A DNA stretch of 5,757 nucleotides from CAZVIK01 sp964627045 (GTDB lineage Bacteria > Acidobacteriota > Terriglobia > Bryobacterales > Bryobacteraceae): the NCBI GenBank assembly GCA_964627045.1, contig CAZVIK010000234.1, positions 1 to 5,757 of the forward strand, in the 5' to 3' direction. Both the position numbers and the translations under genes were made by a program. The notes below the pieces were generated by a model. The model ran no database searches. It was given only the letters and a program-made list of their open reading frames with translations, and had not been told where the DNA came from. Below are positions 1-5,690 of this stretch, in pieces (within the stretch, counting starts at the first letter, position 1; every line of letters begins with the position of its first letter).

Positions 1-764
1 AGGTCGTAAGAGGGCATGATCCCGCCGGTGAAGAACGTCCTGCCCATCCAATCACTCGGGCCGCCCGGCTCAAATGAGTAGGCGAACTCCTTGTGACAAA
101 AGACGTGTACGAAGAGCCGGGCATCGGGTTTCATCCAGGACGCCACCTTGCGTAGGAGAGCTCCGTGGTTCCGCATGTGCTCGAACATCTCAACGGAGAG
201 AACCCGGTCAAAGCGCCGATCCGTCGTGAACTGGTTCATGTCGGCGGTGACGACGGTCACCTGGCCATAGCCGCGCTCGCGGCAGCGCGCCAAGATGAAC
301 TCGCGCTGAGGCCGCGAGTTGGAGACCGCCGTGATGCGCGCGCTCGGGTAGTGCTCCGCCATCCACAAGGTGAGGGAACCCCAGCCGCAGCCGAGCTCCA
401 GCAGGTCCATCCCGTCCTGAACCTGCGCTCGCTCGCAAGAAAGCGCCAGCATCGCTTCCTCGGCTTCGTCAAGGTCCTCGTTGCCTGAAGCGAAGTAACA
501 GCAACTATACTTGAGCCGCCGGCCAAGCGTATGTAGGAAGAAATCCGGCGGGACCTCGTAATGCTGCTCGTTGGCGGCAGCCGTGTCGACGGCGATGGGG
601 CCGTCCCGCAAGGAGCTCAGGAAACGGCGCTGGCGCTCCTCTGCCGCGGCGGCGTCCTCACAACTCTCCTCCCGGAGGCGCTGCCGCAGAAGCCGGCGAA
701 TCCCGGCACGGATCAGCCAGTCGGGAGCGAGCCCTGACTCTGCGAGCCGGATGGAAACGCTCAT
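1..764 (-). CDS. SAM-dependent methyltransferase, CFA synthase / coclaurine N-methyltransferase family (3' end outside window)
   Basis: The frame is open from an ATG at 764-762 to the window edge: 254 complete codons, with the C-terminus missing. The family transfers a methyl group from SAM to lipid double bonds (cyclopropane synthases) or to amines (plant coclaurine N-methyltransferases, about 350 aa, so roughly 100 residues may be missing). Visible motifs are QHYEVPPDFF (67-76), LKYSCCYF (84-91), the SAM-binding loop LELGCGWGS (122-130), SVEMFEHM (190-197), WMKPDARLFVHVFCHK (210-225) and FFTGG (244-248). The EMFEH stretch (E192, E195, H196) matches the Glu-x-x-Glu-His of coclaurine N-methyltransferase, where cyclopropane synthases usually have Gly at the first position; YSCCYF also resembles that branch. 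The start overlaps the stop of the radical SAM gene (ATGA, 764-761) with AGGA at 774-771, so translation is probably coupled. No signal peptide is seen; cytoplasmic or membrane-peripheral. Family call sure, substrate unknown. Confidence 0.9.
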   Translation of the reverse strand, partial: MSVSIRLAESGLAPDWLIRAGIRRLLRQRLREESCEDAAAAEERQRRFLSSLRDGPIAVDTAAANEQHYEVPPDFFLHTLGRRLKYSCCYFASGNEDLDEAEEAMLALSCERAQVQDGMDLLELGCGWGSLTLWMAEHYPSARITAVSNSRPQREFILARCRERGYGQVTVVTADMNQFTTDRRFDRVLSVEMFEHMRNHGALLRKVASWMKPDARLFVHVFCHKEFAYSFEPGGPSDWMGRTFFTGGIMPSYD

Positions 765-2452
765 AGCTCATCCTGCCGCACGGCAAGCGGCGATGGGGCC
801 TGGGCGGAATCCGCGGCCTGAGCAGAGGCTTTGTGCACCTTGTCCCTCTCCGGACCGTATTCCAGACGAAGCAGCTTGGGCTGCTGGAAAAGCTTCGCTC
901 GCTGGGTGAACCAGGTCCATCCGGACAACACGATCGCCGCCGCTCCCTTGAGTCTCTCCACGGGTGTCAACGCACCGGTATCCCGTTCGATCTCCCGCAG
1001 CAGTTCCCGAGCCCTGCGGCGCGCCTCCTTGGTCGGACCGAAAAGGATGGCGGGGAACAGACCTGCCACCGCGTCCCGGCAGAAAGAGCGCATGCGCCTC
1101 GCCCGCTCCCGCAACAAGGGTGTCGGAGAGTCACGCAAATACCTGTACCCTTCGAACCAGGCACGCAGGATTCGAATTAGCGAAGGCCCCAGACGTTCGA
1201 AATCCAGCCGGTACAGCTCCCGCTGTAAGGCCTCCACCTCCGGAGCGGTCAGGCGCGGGTGCTTGAAGTGCATGGAGAAGCCGTCCCAACGGCGGTAGTC
1301 GGGATCTTCCCGGTACTGTGGAAGGTAGCGATCCTGCGCGATCGCCTGCTCGTAGAAAGGCGTGCCGGGGAAGGCAAAGTAGATGAGGACCTGCGTGAAG
1401 GACGGTTCGAGCGACATCAGGTGATCAAAGTCACGCAGGATATCTTCCCGACCCTGGTGGGGGAAGCCGATGATCATCGACGCAAGGACAGCTATGCCGC
1501 GGGATTGCAGCTCGCGGAACAACTCGCCGAGATCCCGGCCCTTCATCTTCTCGTAGCCGGCAGAGGGGGACTCGAATGCAATCCAGATGGTCTCGAACCC
1601 CATCTCGGCGATTTCGTCTGCCGTGAACTGAGACAGGCCCCGAACACTGCCGAAACCCATGATGGAAGGGGCTCGGCCCTCACGTCGCACGCACTCAAGG
1701 TACTCCCTGGCCCGCTGCTTCTGAAGGAAGAAGTCCTCATCGATCAGGATGAATCCGCCGAGGTCGTCCCCGATCCGGCGCGCTTCCCGTTCCATCCGCA
1801 GGATCGCTTCATGGAGGTCACGGCCTGTCTCGGTGAACGGGACGTAGTGTCGCTTGAAGAAGTGGGATGTACAGCAGAAGTCGCAGCCGTTGGGGCATCC
1901 CAGCCCACCGGTAATGTGAGCCACCTTGGTGGGCCGGCGGTAGGAGAAGAACGACGGCGAGGGGATCGGGGCGTACGGATGCCGCAGCGGGCGCGTCGGG
2001 TCTTCGCCCAGCAGCCTGCGGAAGAACCCGATGCCCTCTTCGCGGCAGATGTGGCCGGCCAGGGGTGCGAGCAACTCGTCGGACAGCACGGTGCCGTATC
2101 CGCCGAGGACGATCTTCGCGCCGGGCGCATGCTCTCGGACAAGCGCGGCCATGCGCTTGACCTTGTGGAACGTGGCTACCACAAAGGTGATGCCGATGTA
2201 GTCGTAGCGCCTTCGCCGCAGTTCCCTGACGAACTCGCGCTCCGAAGGGTAGTGGAGCACGACGGACGGGCAGGAGAGGTTCTCGGCAATGTAGTCGAGC
2301 CCCCAGCCCCGGATCACCTGGCGGAGGCTGAAGATGCCCTGGGCGCGAGTAACCTGGGCGTGGAAGAGTTCAGCTCCGACCGAGTCGCCTTCGCCCGGCC
2401 CACCGAAGGGCCGGCAGACGGTCGTCAACAGGATGCTCGGCCGCTGCGTCAT
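761..2452 (-). CDS. B12-binding-type radical SAM protein, substrate unknown
   Basis: This 563-aa protein has the layout of class B (cobalamin-type) radical SAM enzymes. An N-terminal Rossmann-like B12-binding-type region spans about 75-150 (YDYIGITFVV at 83-92, then KIVLGGYGT at 113-121). The radical SAM core follows from about 178, with the [4Fe-4S] motif C186-P-N-G-C190-D-F-C193. Downstream are FILIDEDFF (234-242), GFGSVRGL (266-273), WIAFES (290-295) and MIIGFPHQG (326-334). About 160 further residues end in a flexible Ala/Pro/Gln-rich tail. No DxHxxG cobalamin-ligand motif is visible, as is usual in this class. Enzymes of this architecture methylate, cyclise or couple unactivated carbons, often in lipids, hopanoids, tetrapyrroles or natural products. 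The ATG at 2452 is chosen because GGAGG lies 8 nt upstream; a GTG at 2494 would add 14 residues but lacks comparable support. The gene lies 58 nt after the regulator and overlaps the methyltransferase start by 4 bp, so it is the middle gene of a probable operon. Family firm, function open. Confidence 0.9.
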   Translation of the reverse strand: MTQRPSILLTTVCRPFGGPGEGDSVGAELFHAQVTRAQGIFSLRQVIRGWGLDYIAENLSCPSVVLHYPSEREFVRELRRRRYDYIGITFVVATFHKVKRMAALVREHAPGAKIVLGGYGTVLSDELLAPLAGHICREEGIGFFRRLLGEDPTRPLRHPYAPIPSPSFFSYRRPTKVAHITGGLGCPNGCDFCCTSHFFKRHYVPFTETGRDLHEAILRMEREARRIGDDLGGFILIDEDFFLQKQRAREYLECVRREGRAPSIMGFGSVRGLSQFTADEIAEMGFETIWIAFESPSAGYEKMKGRDLGELFRELQSRGIAVLASMIIGFPHQGREDILRDFDHLMSLEPSFTQVLIYFAFPGTPFYEQAIAQDRYLPQYREDPDYRRWDGFSMHFKHPRLTAPEVEALQRELYRLDFERLGPSLIRILRAWFEGYRYLRDSPTPLLRERARRMRSFCRDAVAGLFPAILFGPTKEARRRARELLREIERDTGALTPVERLKGAAAIVLSGWTWFTQRAKLFQQPKLLRLEYGPERDKVHKASAQAADSAQAPSPLAVRQDEL

Positions 2453-2460
2453 GCAACCGA

Positions 2461-2465
2461 CCTCC
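2461..2465 (-). promoter_or_regulatory. Shine-Dalgarno GGAGG that sets the radical SAM start
   Basis: GGAGG on the minus strand stands 8 nt before the ATG at 2452-2450. It lies downstream of the alternative GTG at 2494, so it supports the shorter 563-aa protein. It sits in the 58-nt gap after the regulator gene, which has no T-tract terminator. Confidence 0.7.
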
Positions 2466-2510
2466 GGGCGGATGAAGCGTCCCCATCCTAGCACGGAGGA
2501 GCTTCCCGTA

Positions 2511-3119
2511 TCAGGCTGGTGGTGGCAGCGTGACTACCAGTGCGCGAGCGGGCGACTCAGTCAGACCCCGGTAGCTGTGCAACTCGGCCGAGTCGAAGTA
2601 GACGCTATCTCCTGCGGCGAGCGAGTGGTCTTCCGCCTGATACCGAAGGTTCAGTCTGCCGCCGATCACGTGGAGGAACTCATGCCCCTCGTGAAAGTGC
2701 TCTTGGGCGCTCGCGTCAGTACCCATCGGGAACTCGGCCAGGTACGCCTGGAGTTCCTTCCCCGGAACGGGGTAGGCCAGGCACTCGAAGAAGTAGGCGG
2801 GCGAAGGCACGTCCGGCCGCGCAGGGAACCGGATGCGCTCACCAGCGCGCACGACCGCGAAAAGGCGTTTCGGGCGCCGGTCGCCGAAGAAGTGCTCCAG
2901 GCTGACGTCGAACACCATTGCAATCCTCGCCAGTGTCGGCAGCGTTGGCACCAATTTGCCGTTCTCAAGCTGAGAAAGCAGGGATGCTGACAGGCCCGTA
3001 TGGGCGCTCAAGTCCTTTAACCCGATCTTCTTTCGAAGGCGCAGTCCTCTGAGCTTGGGCCCCAGTTCATACGACGAGAGCACTTGCCGAATGGTCTCGC
3101 CGCTGTTTTTAGCCTTCAT
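2511..3119 (-). CDS. XRE-family transcriptional regulator with C-terminal cupin domain
   Basis: This 202-aa cytoplasmic DNA-binding regulator has two parts. An N-terminal helix-turn-helix (about 20-78) carries LRLRKKIGLKDLSAHTGLS, SLLSQLENGK and PTLPTLARIA. A C-terminal cupin (about 118-198) follows. Cupin motif 1 is complete: G133, H141-x-H143-x3-E147-x6-G154. Motif 2 has G170 and H181, so a metal-binding pocket looks intact; many XRE-cupin regulators have lost these residues. Such proteins typically sense a small ligand and control adjacent genes, often their own operon. It precedes the radical SAM gene by 58 nt on the same strand and is divergent from the fasciclin gene, so it may control either or both. 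The ATG at 3119 is chosen because the domain follows shortly; there is no good Shine-Dalgarno there (upstream bases are AT-rich). A longer in-frame ATG at 3221 would run through likely promoter DNA and adds no recognisable domain. Family firm; exact start and targets less so. Confidence 0.88.
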   Translation of the reverse strand: MKAKNSGETIRQVLSSYELGPKLRGLRLRKKIGLKDLSAHTGLSASLLSQLENGKLVPTLPTLARIAMVFDVSLEHFFGDRRPKRLFAVVRAGERIRFPARPDVPSPAYFFECLAYPVPGKELQAYLAEFPMGTDASAQEHFHEGHEFLHVIGGRLNLRYQAEDHSLAAGDSVYFDSAELHSYRGLTESPARALVVTLPPPA

Positions 3120-3281
3120 CAAAACTACATTAGCATAATTGGAAATGTCTGGCTGTTTTTCACTGTAGCAGAAACCACTTTGGCTATAGTTGAATCGCAA
3201 TCCCACAGTACCCGATCTCATTGGGTGTCACGGGATGTATGGATTTCGAGTGGGGCGAAGAGCCCAAAGGAGGAAGGGAAG
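3120..3281. promoter_or_regulatory. Divergent intergenic region, probable promoters for the regulator operon and the fasciclin gene
   Basis: This 162-bp stretch separates two divergent genes and is more AT-rich than the coding DNA around it. TATAGT at 3185-3190 (plus) and the overlapping TATAGC (minus, 3188-3183) could act as -10 elements. They would give leaders of about 85 nt for the fasciclin gene and 57 nt for the regulator. Neither has a convincing -35 at 17 nt, so promoter positions are uncertain. The XRE regulator may bind here, but no clear operator palindrome was recognised. Confidence 0.35.
3266..3273 (+). promoter_or_regulatory. Shine-Dalgarno AAAGGAGG of the fasciclin gene
   Basis: A near-perfect anti-16S match lies 8 nt before the ATG at 3282. 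It decides the start against a longer open frame reaching back to 3084, whose extra residues would overlap the divergent regulator gene. Confidence 0.8.
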
Positions 3282-3791
3282 ATGATGGTGTCAAAGGGTT
3301 TCGCAAGGCTTGCAACGTTCGGACTGTTGTCGGTTGGGCTCGCGGTAGGAGCGATGAACCCCTCCGCGAGTGCGGTGCCAAGCAAGGACATCGTGGACAC
3401 AGCGGTGGCCGCGGGATCGTTCAAGACGCTTGCGGCTGCATTGAAGGCGGCGGATCTGGTGGACACGCTCCGCGGTGCCGGGCCGTTCACCGTGTTCGCA
3501 CCCACGGATGAGGCGTTCGCCAAGTTGCCGGCCGGCACAGTGGAAAGCCTCCTGAGACCTGAAAACAAAGCCAAGTTGCAGAGCATCCTTACCTATCACG
3601 TGGTTCCCGGCAAAGTGATGGCCTCTGCCGTGGTGAGCCTAGCATCGGCGAAGACGGTGAACGGTCAGGAAATCAAGGTCTCGACCGCTGGGGGGGTGAA
3701 GGTGGACGCGGCCAACGTGATCAAGACCGACATCGACTGCTCCAACGGCGTGATTCACGTGATCGACTCGGTGGTTCTCCCGAAAGACTGA
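3282..3791 (+). CDS. Secreted single-domain fasciclin (FAS1) protein
   Basis: The 169-aa product starts with a Sec signal peptide: K5 and R9, a hydrophobic stretch from about 10 to 25, and a likely cut after ASA (residue 31). One FAS1 domain follows (about 36-169) with the family's hallmark boxes: H1 FTVFAPTDEAF (69-79), the central YHVVPGK (105-111) and H2 NGVIHVIDSVVLP (155-167). Length and layout match bacterial secreted FAS1 proteins, which mediate adhesion or binding at the cell surface or in the periplasm; some take part in polymer or pigment binding. There is no transmembrane anchor, lipobox or second domain, and a single Cys (153) remains in the mature protein. The ATG at 3282 is chosen for its strong Shine-Dalgarno; a second ATG follows directly. 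It is divergent from the XRE-cupin regulator and appears monocistronic, since inverted repeats and transposase debris follow. Family call secure; ligand unknown. Confidence 0.93.
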   Translation: MMVSKGFARLATFGLLSVGLAVGAMNPSASAVPSKDIVDTAVAAGSFKTLAAALKAADLVDTLRGAGPFTVFAPTDEAFAKLPAGTVESLLRPENKAKLQSILTYHVVPGKVMASAVVSLASAKTVNGQEIKVSTAGGVKVDAANVIKTDIDCSNGVIHVIDSVVLPKD

Positions 3792-3813
3792 AAACCGCGA
3801 GGAAGTAAGGCAA

Positions 3814-3844
3814 CTTGCGGGTGCGGCGCCCCGCCTGCTGCAAG
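3814..3844 (+). repeat. Imperfect inverted repeat (stem-loop) after the fasciclin gene
   Basis: Outer arms CTTGC (3814-3818) and GCAAG (3840-3844) enclose inner arms GCGG (3823-3826) and CCGC (3831-3834), with an internal mismatch region. The structure begins 22 nt after the fasciclin stop and could act in termination or mRNA 3'-end protection. There is no T-tract, so a classical intrinsic terminator is not supported. Confidence 0.4.
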
Positions 3845-3853
3845 CCATCTACC

Positions 3854-3881
3854 AACGGCGCCAGGCCGGCCTGGCGCCGTT
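3854..3881. repeat. Perfect 28-bp palindrome, terminator-like stem
   Basis: The left half AACGGCGCCAGGCC is followed directly by its exact reverse complement, giving a 28-bp palindrome without spacer. As RNA it could fold into a 12-bp GC-rich hairpin with a four-base loop. It begins 62 nt after the fasciclin stop and might end that transcript, but the bases after it (TAGTCCCCC) are not a T-tract. It overlaps the presumed reading frame of the transposase remnant (RRQAGLAPL). A second, shorter inverted repeat, TCCCCC-TC-GGGGGA (3884-3897), follows after 2 nt. Confidence 0.65.
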
Positions 3882-4101
3882 AGTCCCCCTCGGGGGAACC
3901 CTGCCCTCCTGGTCTGCGGAGACCGCCGGCATGTTGCGCTTCACCCGCACCAACGCCATCACCGAGGGCTTCCACACCAAAATGGAGGTCGTGCAGCGCC
4001 AAGCCTACGGCTTCCGCTACTTCAAGGACTACAGGCTTCGCGTAAACTTCATGTGTCGTCAAATTGTCTTGGGATCCGGGCCTCCTCCGTTGTTAGCGTA
4101 G
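3859..4101 (+). pseudogene. ISL3-family transposase, C-terminal remnant
   Basis: This frame, ending in TAG at 4099-4101, reads APLVPLGGTLPSW, then MLRFTRTNAITEGFHTKM, then RQAYGFRYFKDYRLRV. That is the C-terminal end of ISL3-type DDE transposases (DDE_Tnp_ISL3). The Glu in ITEGFH corresponds to the final catalytic acidic residue. ISL3 transposases are about 400 aa or more and only about 80 residues remain, so the gene is dead: the helix-turn-helix, both catalytic Asp residues and any start are absent. The left boundary is uncertain. The frame stays open further upstream, but similarity is only convincing from about here, and a 28-bp palindrome lies across the boundary. No terminal inverted repeat was recognised past the stop, which is followed 12 nt later by a tRNA fragment. 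I recognise the family from memory of its conserved C-terminus, not from a search. Confidence 0.75.
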
Positions 4102-4106
4102 GCCCG
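4077..4106. repeat. Inverted repeat CGGGCCT / AGGCCCG
   Basis: Seven-base arms at 4077-4083 and 4100-4106 are separated by 16 nt. They lie at the end of the transposase remnant and 8 nt from the 3' end of the tRNA fragment. It might be an old terminator for the tRNA or part of an insertion-sequence end. No T-tract follows on the expected side, so the role is unclear. Confidence 0.3.
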
Positions 4107-4113
4107 AAAAGGT

Positions 4114-4158
4114 TGGTTGCGGGGGTAGGATTTGAACCTACGACCTTTGGGTTATGAG
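4114..4158 (-). tRNA. 3' half of an initiator tRNA-fMet (CAT), truncated; probable attachment-site remnant
   Basis: Read on the minus strand, this is the anticodon loop CTCATAA (anticodon CAT at 4156-4154), anticodon-stem 3' strand CCCAA, variable loop AGGTC, T arm GTAGG-TTCAAAT-CCTAC (perfect stem), acceptor 3' strand CCCCGCA, discriminator A and encoded CCA. The three C residues next to the loop (the usual three G:C pairs) and A at position 72 are hallmarks of initiator tRNA. The 5' half is missing: the bases beyond the loop (minus strand GCAAA) do not pair with CCCAA, and no D arm or 5' acceptor strand follows. It cannot make a working tRNA. A break at the anticodon loop leaving the exact 3' half is typical of the displaced end left by tyrosine-recombinase integration into a tRNA gene. 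Confidence 0.82.
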
Positions 4159-4313
4159 TTTGCCGGGTGCGTGTAATCAACAGAAACCAAAGGCACGAGT
4201 GGCACCTCAGAGAACCTTTGGTAGCGGTTGGGAACGCTTATTGTGGTCCTAGAATGGGTCTGATCGGCCTTCATTTCTACATATAGGAGCACCGTCGATC
4301 AACGAACCAAAGG
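4144..4313. repeat. Four CCAAAGG heptamers in alternating orientation beside the tRNA fragment
   Basis: CCAAAGG occurs at 4187-4193 and 4307-4313 on the plus strand, both within the longer direct repeat AACCAAAGGC (4185-4194 and 4305-4314). It also occurs at 4144-4150 (within the tRNA anticodon stem and variable loop) and 4215-4221 on the minus strand. Four copies in about 170 bp exceed chance. They could be recombinase arm sites of a lost integrated element, but that is inference. The bases around them (4159-4338) hold no recognisable gene. Confidence 0.4.
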
Positions 4314-4338
4314 CCCTTGAATCCCACTTTCTTGGCCT

Positions 4339-5670
4339 TCAGGGTCTAGCGTCTGAAACCAGGTCGCCAACCGAGCGCTGGAACACCGACCTAGCGACCT
4401 GGTACTCCCATAGGGCGTTCACGCGGGTCGCTTCGGCGCGGGCAAGGGCCGTCTCAGTGTCCAGCAGGTCGGTGATCGTCCCTGCGCCCGCCTTGTAGCG
4501 CTCATTTGTGAGGCGAAGGCTTTCCTGGGAATCCTTCAAGAGGACTTCGGTGGAGAGCGCGGCCTCATAGTTCTCCCGCAGCTTGGAGTAGGCCGACCAA
4601 ACCTGCTGCCGCACGGTCTGAACCAGCCGCTCCTCCTCGGCCTTCTGCCGGGAAGCTTCCGCTTTCGCTCCCGCCAGCTTGTGTTTTCGAGAGAACCCGG
4701 TGAACAGCGGCAGCTCGACCGAGGCTCCAATTGCCCAGTCTTTATCGTTGGGAGAGAATGTCGTGTCCCGCCAGCCGTACGCTGCTTCCGCACGCACTCT
4801 GGGCCCGAAGGTGCTCTTCACCACGTCGACGCCGCGTCCGGCGGCCGCAACCCGCTGGGCGGCGGCCTTGAGCTCCGGCCGGGCTGCGACCGCCTCATCC
4901 AACGCCCGGGCGACGTCGATCTGATTCGGGGGCGTGAACTCACGTGCCCTGGTGTCGATCCGGACCCGCAATTCTACGGGCAATCCCATGGCGGTGTTGA
5001 GATCACCCTGGGCTACGCGAACCGAACCCTCCGCCCGATCCAGAGCCACCTTCGCATCAGCGGCCTCGACTTGCGCACGCATGACGTCCGCCTGCGGTAC
5101 AGCGCCGGCCGCTTTCCGCGCGCGTGCCAAGCGCAGATGATCCTCCGCCCGTTCGAGCGCCTTTCGCGCCACGGCTTCCGTTTCCAGTGCCGCCGCGAGG
5201 CGAAAATAGGCCTCGTGCACTGCAAGCGCGATGTCCTGCCGAACCCGCTCCGAGTCGTGCTCAGCGACGCCCTGCTTGGCCCGCGCCGAAGCCACTTCGG
5301 CACGCCGCTGGCCGAAGTCTAACAGCGTGTAGCGGCTCACCAGACCCGCCGACCAGTCGGTCACCGGGCCGATCGTGCTCGAGATTCCCGGCCGCAGAAC
5401 GCCGCTCGGCAGAAACGCGTGCCGTTCCCAACGGCTGTATCCGGCTTTGAGCCCCAACTCCGGGTAGTACGGGGCGCGTGCTTCGCCCACGTCCTGGACC
5501 GCGGCGTCAACGCCTTCGCGCGCGGCACGGTTCAGCGGATTCGTGTCCAGGGCGATCCTCACGGCCGCCTCCAGGTTCAGCTCCTTGTCTTCCGTGGCCG
5601 CGGCCAGAGCCGCTCCCGCGAGCAACAGCGCCAACCAGGCGCACACGATGGATTGCAGCGTATGTCTCAT
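4339..5670 (-). CDS. TolC-family outer-membrane efflux protein
   Basis: The 443-aa protein begins with a signal peptide (R2, hydrophobic 7-23, likely cut near ALA, residue 23). Two structural repeats of the OEP type follow, at about 31-232 and 250-437. Typical elements are YTLLDFGQRRAEVASARA (114-131), the matching ELPLFTGFSRKHKLAGAKA (319-337) of the second repeat, long Ala/Glu/Arg-rich helices, and RYKAGAGTITDLLDTETALA (391-410). Three such chains form the outer-membrane barrel and periplasmic tunnel that lets inner-membrane pumps expel drugs, lipids or proteins. Length is normal for the family. The ATG at 5670 is chosen because the signal peptide starts there and AGAGGAAAG lies 9 nt upstream. 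It follows the end of a probable ABC-2 permease gene by 20 nt on the same strand, so it is likely the last gene of an export operon. The stop is followed by non-coding DNA with only a weak 6-bp stem (4310-4315 with 4334-4339). Cargo unknown. Confidence 0.94.
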   Translation of the reverse strand: MRHTLQSIVCAWLALLLAGAALAAATEDKELNLEAAVRIALDTNPLNRAAREGVDAAVQDVGEARAPYYPELGLKAGYSRWERHAFLPSGVLRPGISSTIGPVTDWSAGLVSRYTLLDFGQRRAEVASARAKQGVAEHDSERVRQDIALAVHEAYFRLAAALETEAVARKALERAEDHLRLARARKAAGAVPQADVMRAQVEAADAKVALDRAEGSVRVAQGDLNTAMGLPVELRVRIDTRAREFTPPNQIDVARALDEAVAARPELKAAAQRVAAAGRGVDVVKSTFGPRVRAEAAYGWRDTTFSPNDKDWAIGASVELPLFTGFSRKHKLAGAKAEASRQKAEEERLVQTVRQQVWSAYSKLRENYEAALSTEVLLKDSQESLRLTNERYKAGAGTITDLLDTETALARAEATRVNALWEYQVARSVFQRSVGDLVSDARP

Positions 5671-5690
5671 GACAGTTCTCTTTCCTCTAA

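Noticed and set aside
1259..2491. A 410-codon open frame on the plus strand opposite the radical SAM gene
   Set aside because: It is antisense to a gene with clear family motifs, shows no recognisable domain, and is explained by GC-rich codon bias.
2453..2494. GTG start at 2494 giving a 577-aa radical SAM protein
   Set aside because: The GGAGG at 2461-2465 is placed for the ATG at 2452, and the extra 14 residues precede the usual N-terminal strand.
3120..3221. 34-residue N-terminal extension of the XRE-cupin regulator
   Set aside because: The residues are encoded by AT-rich intergenic DNA and look unlike protein; the helix-turn-helix begins shortly after the ATG at 3119.
3084..3281. 66-residue N-terminal extension of the fasciclin protein
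   Set aside because: It would overlap the divergent regulator and bury the signal peptide; AAAGGAGG before 3282 fixes the start.
4051..4230. Open minus-strand frame running through the tRNA fragment
   Set aside because: Reading through a tRNA 3' half gives a familiar spurious peptide (KVVGSNPTPAT); no domain or ribosome binding site is present.
4159..4338. Possible small gene between the tRNA fragment and the TolC-family gene
   Set aside because: No frame with a start, a ribosome binding site and a plausible protein was seen on either strand.
4310..4339. Possible intrinsic terminator for the TolC-family gene
   Set aside because: Only a 6-bp stem (AAGGCC/GGCCTT) with an 18-nt loop and no T-tract.
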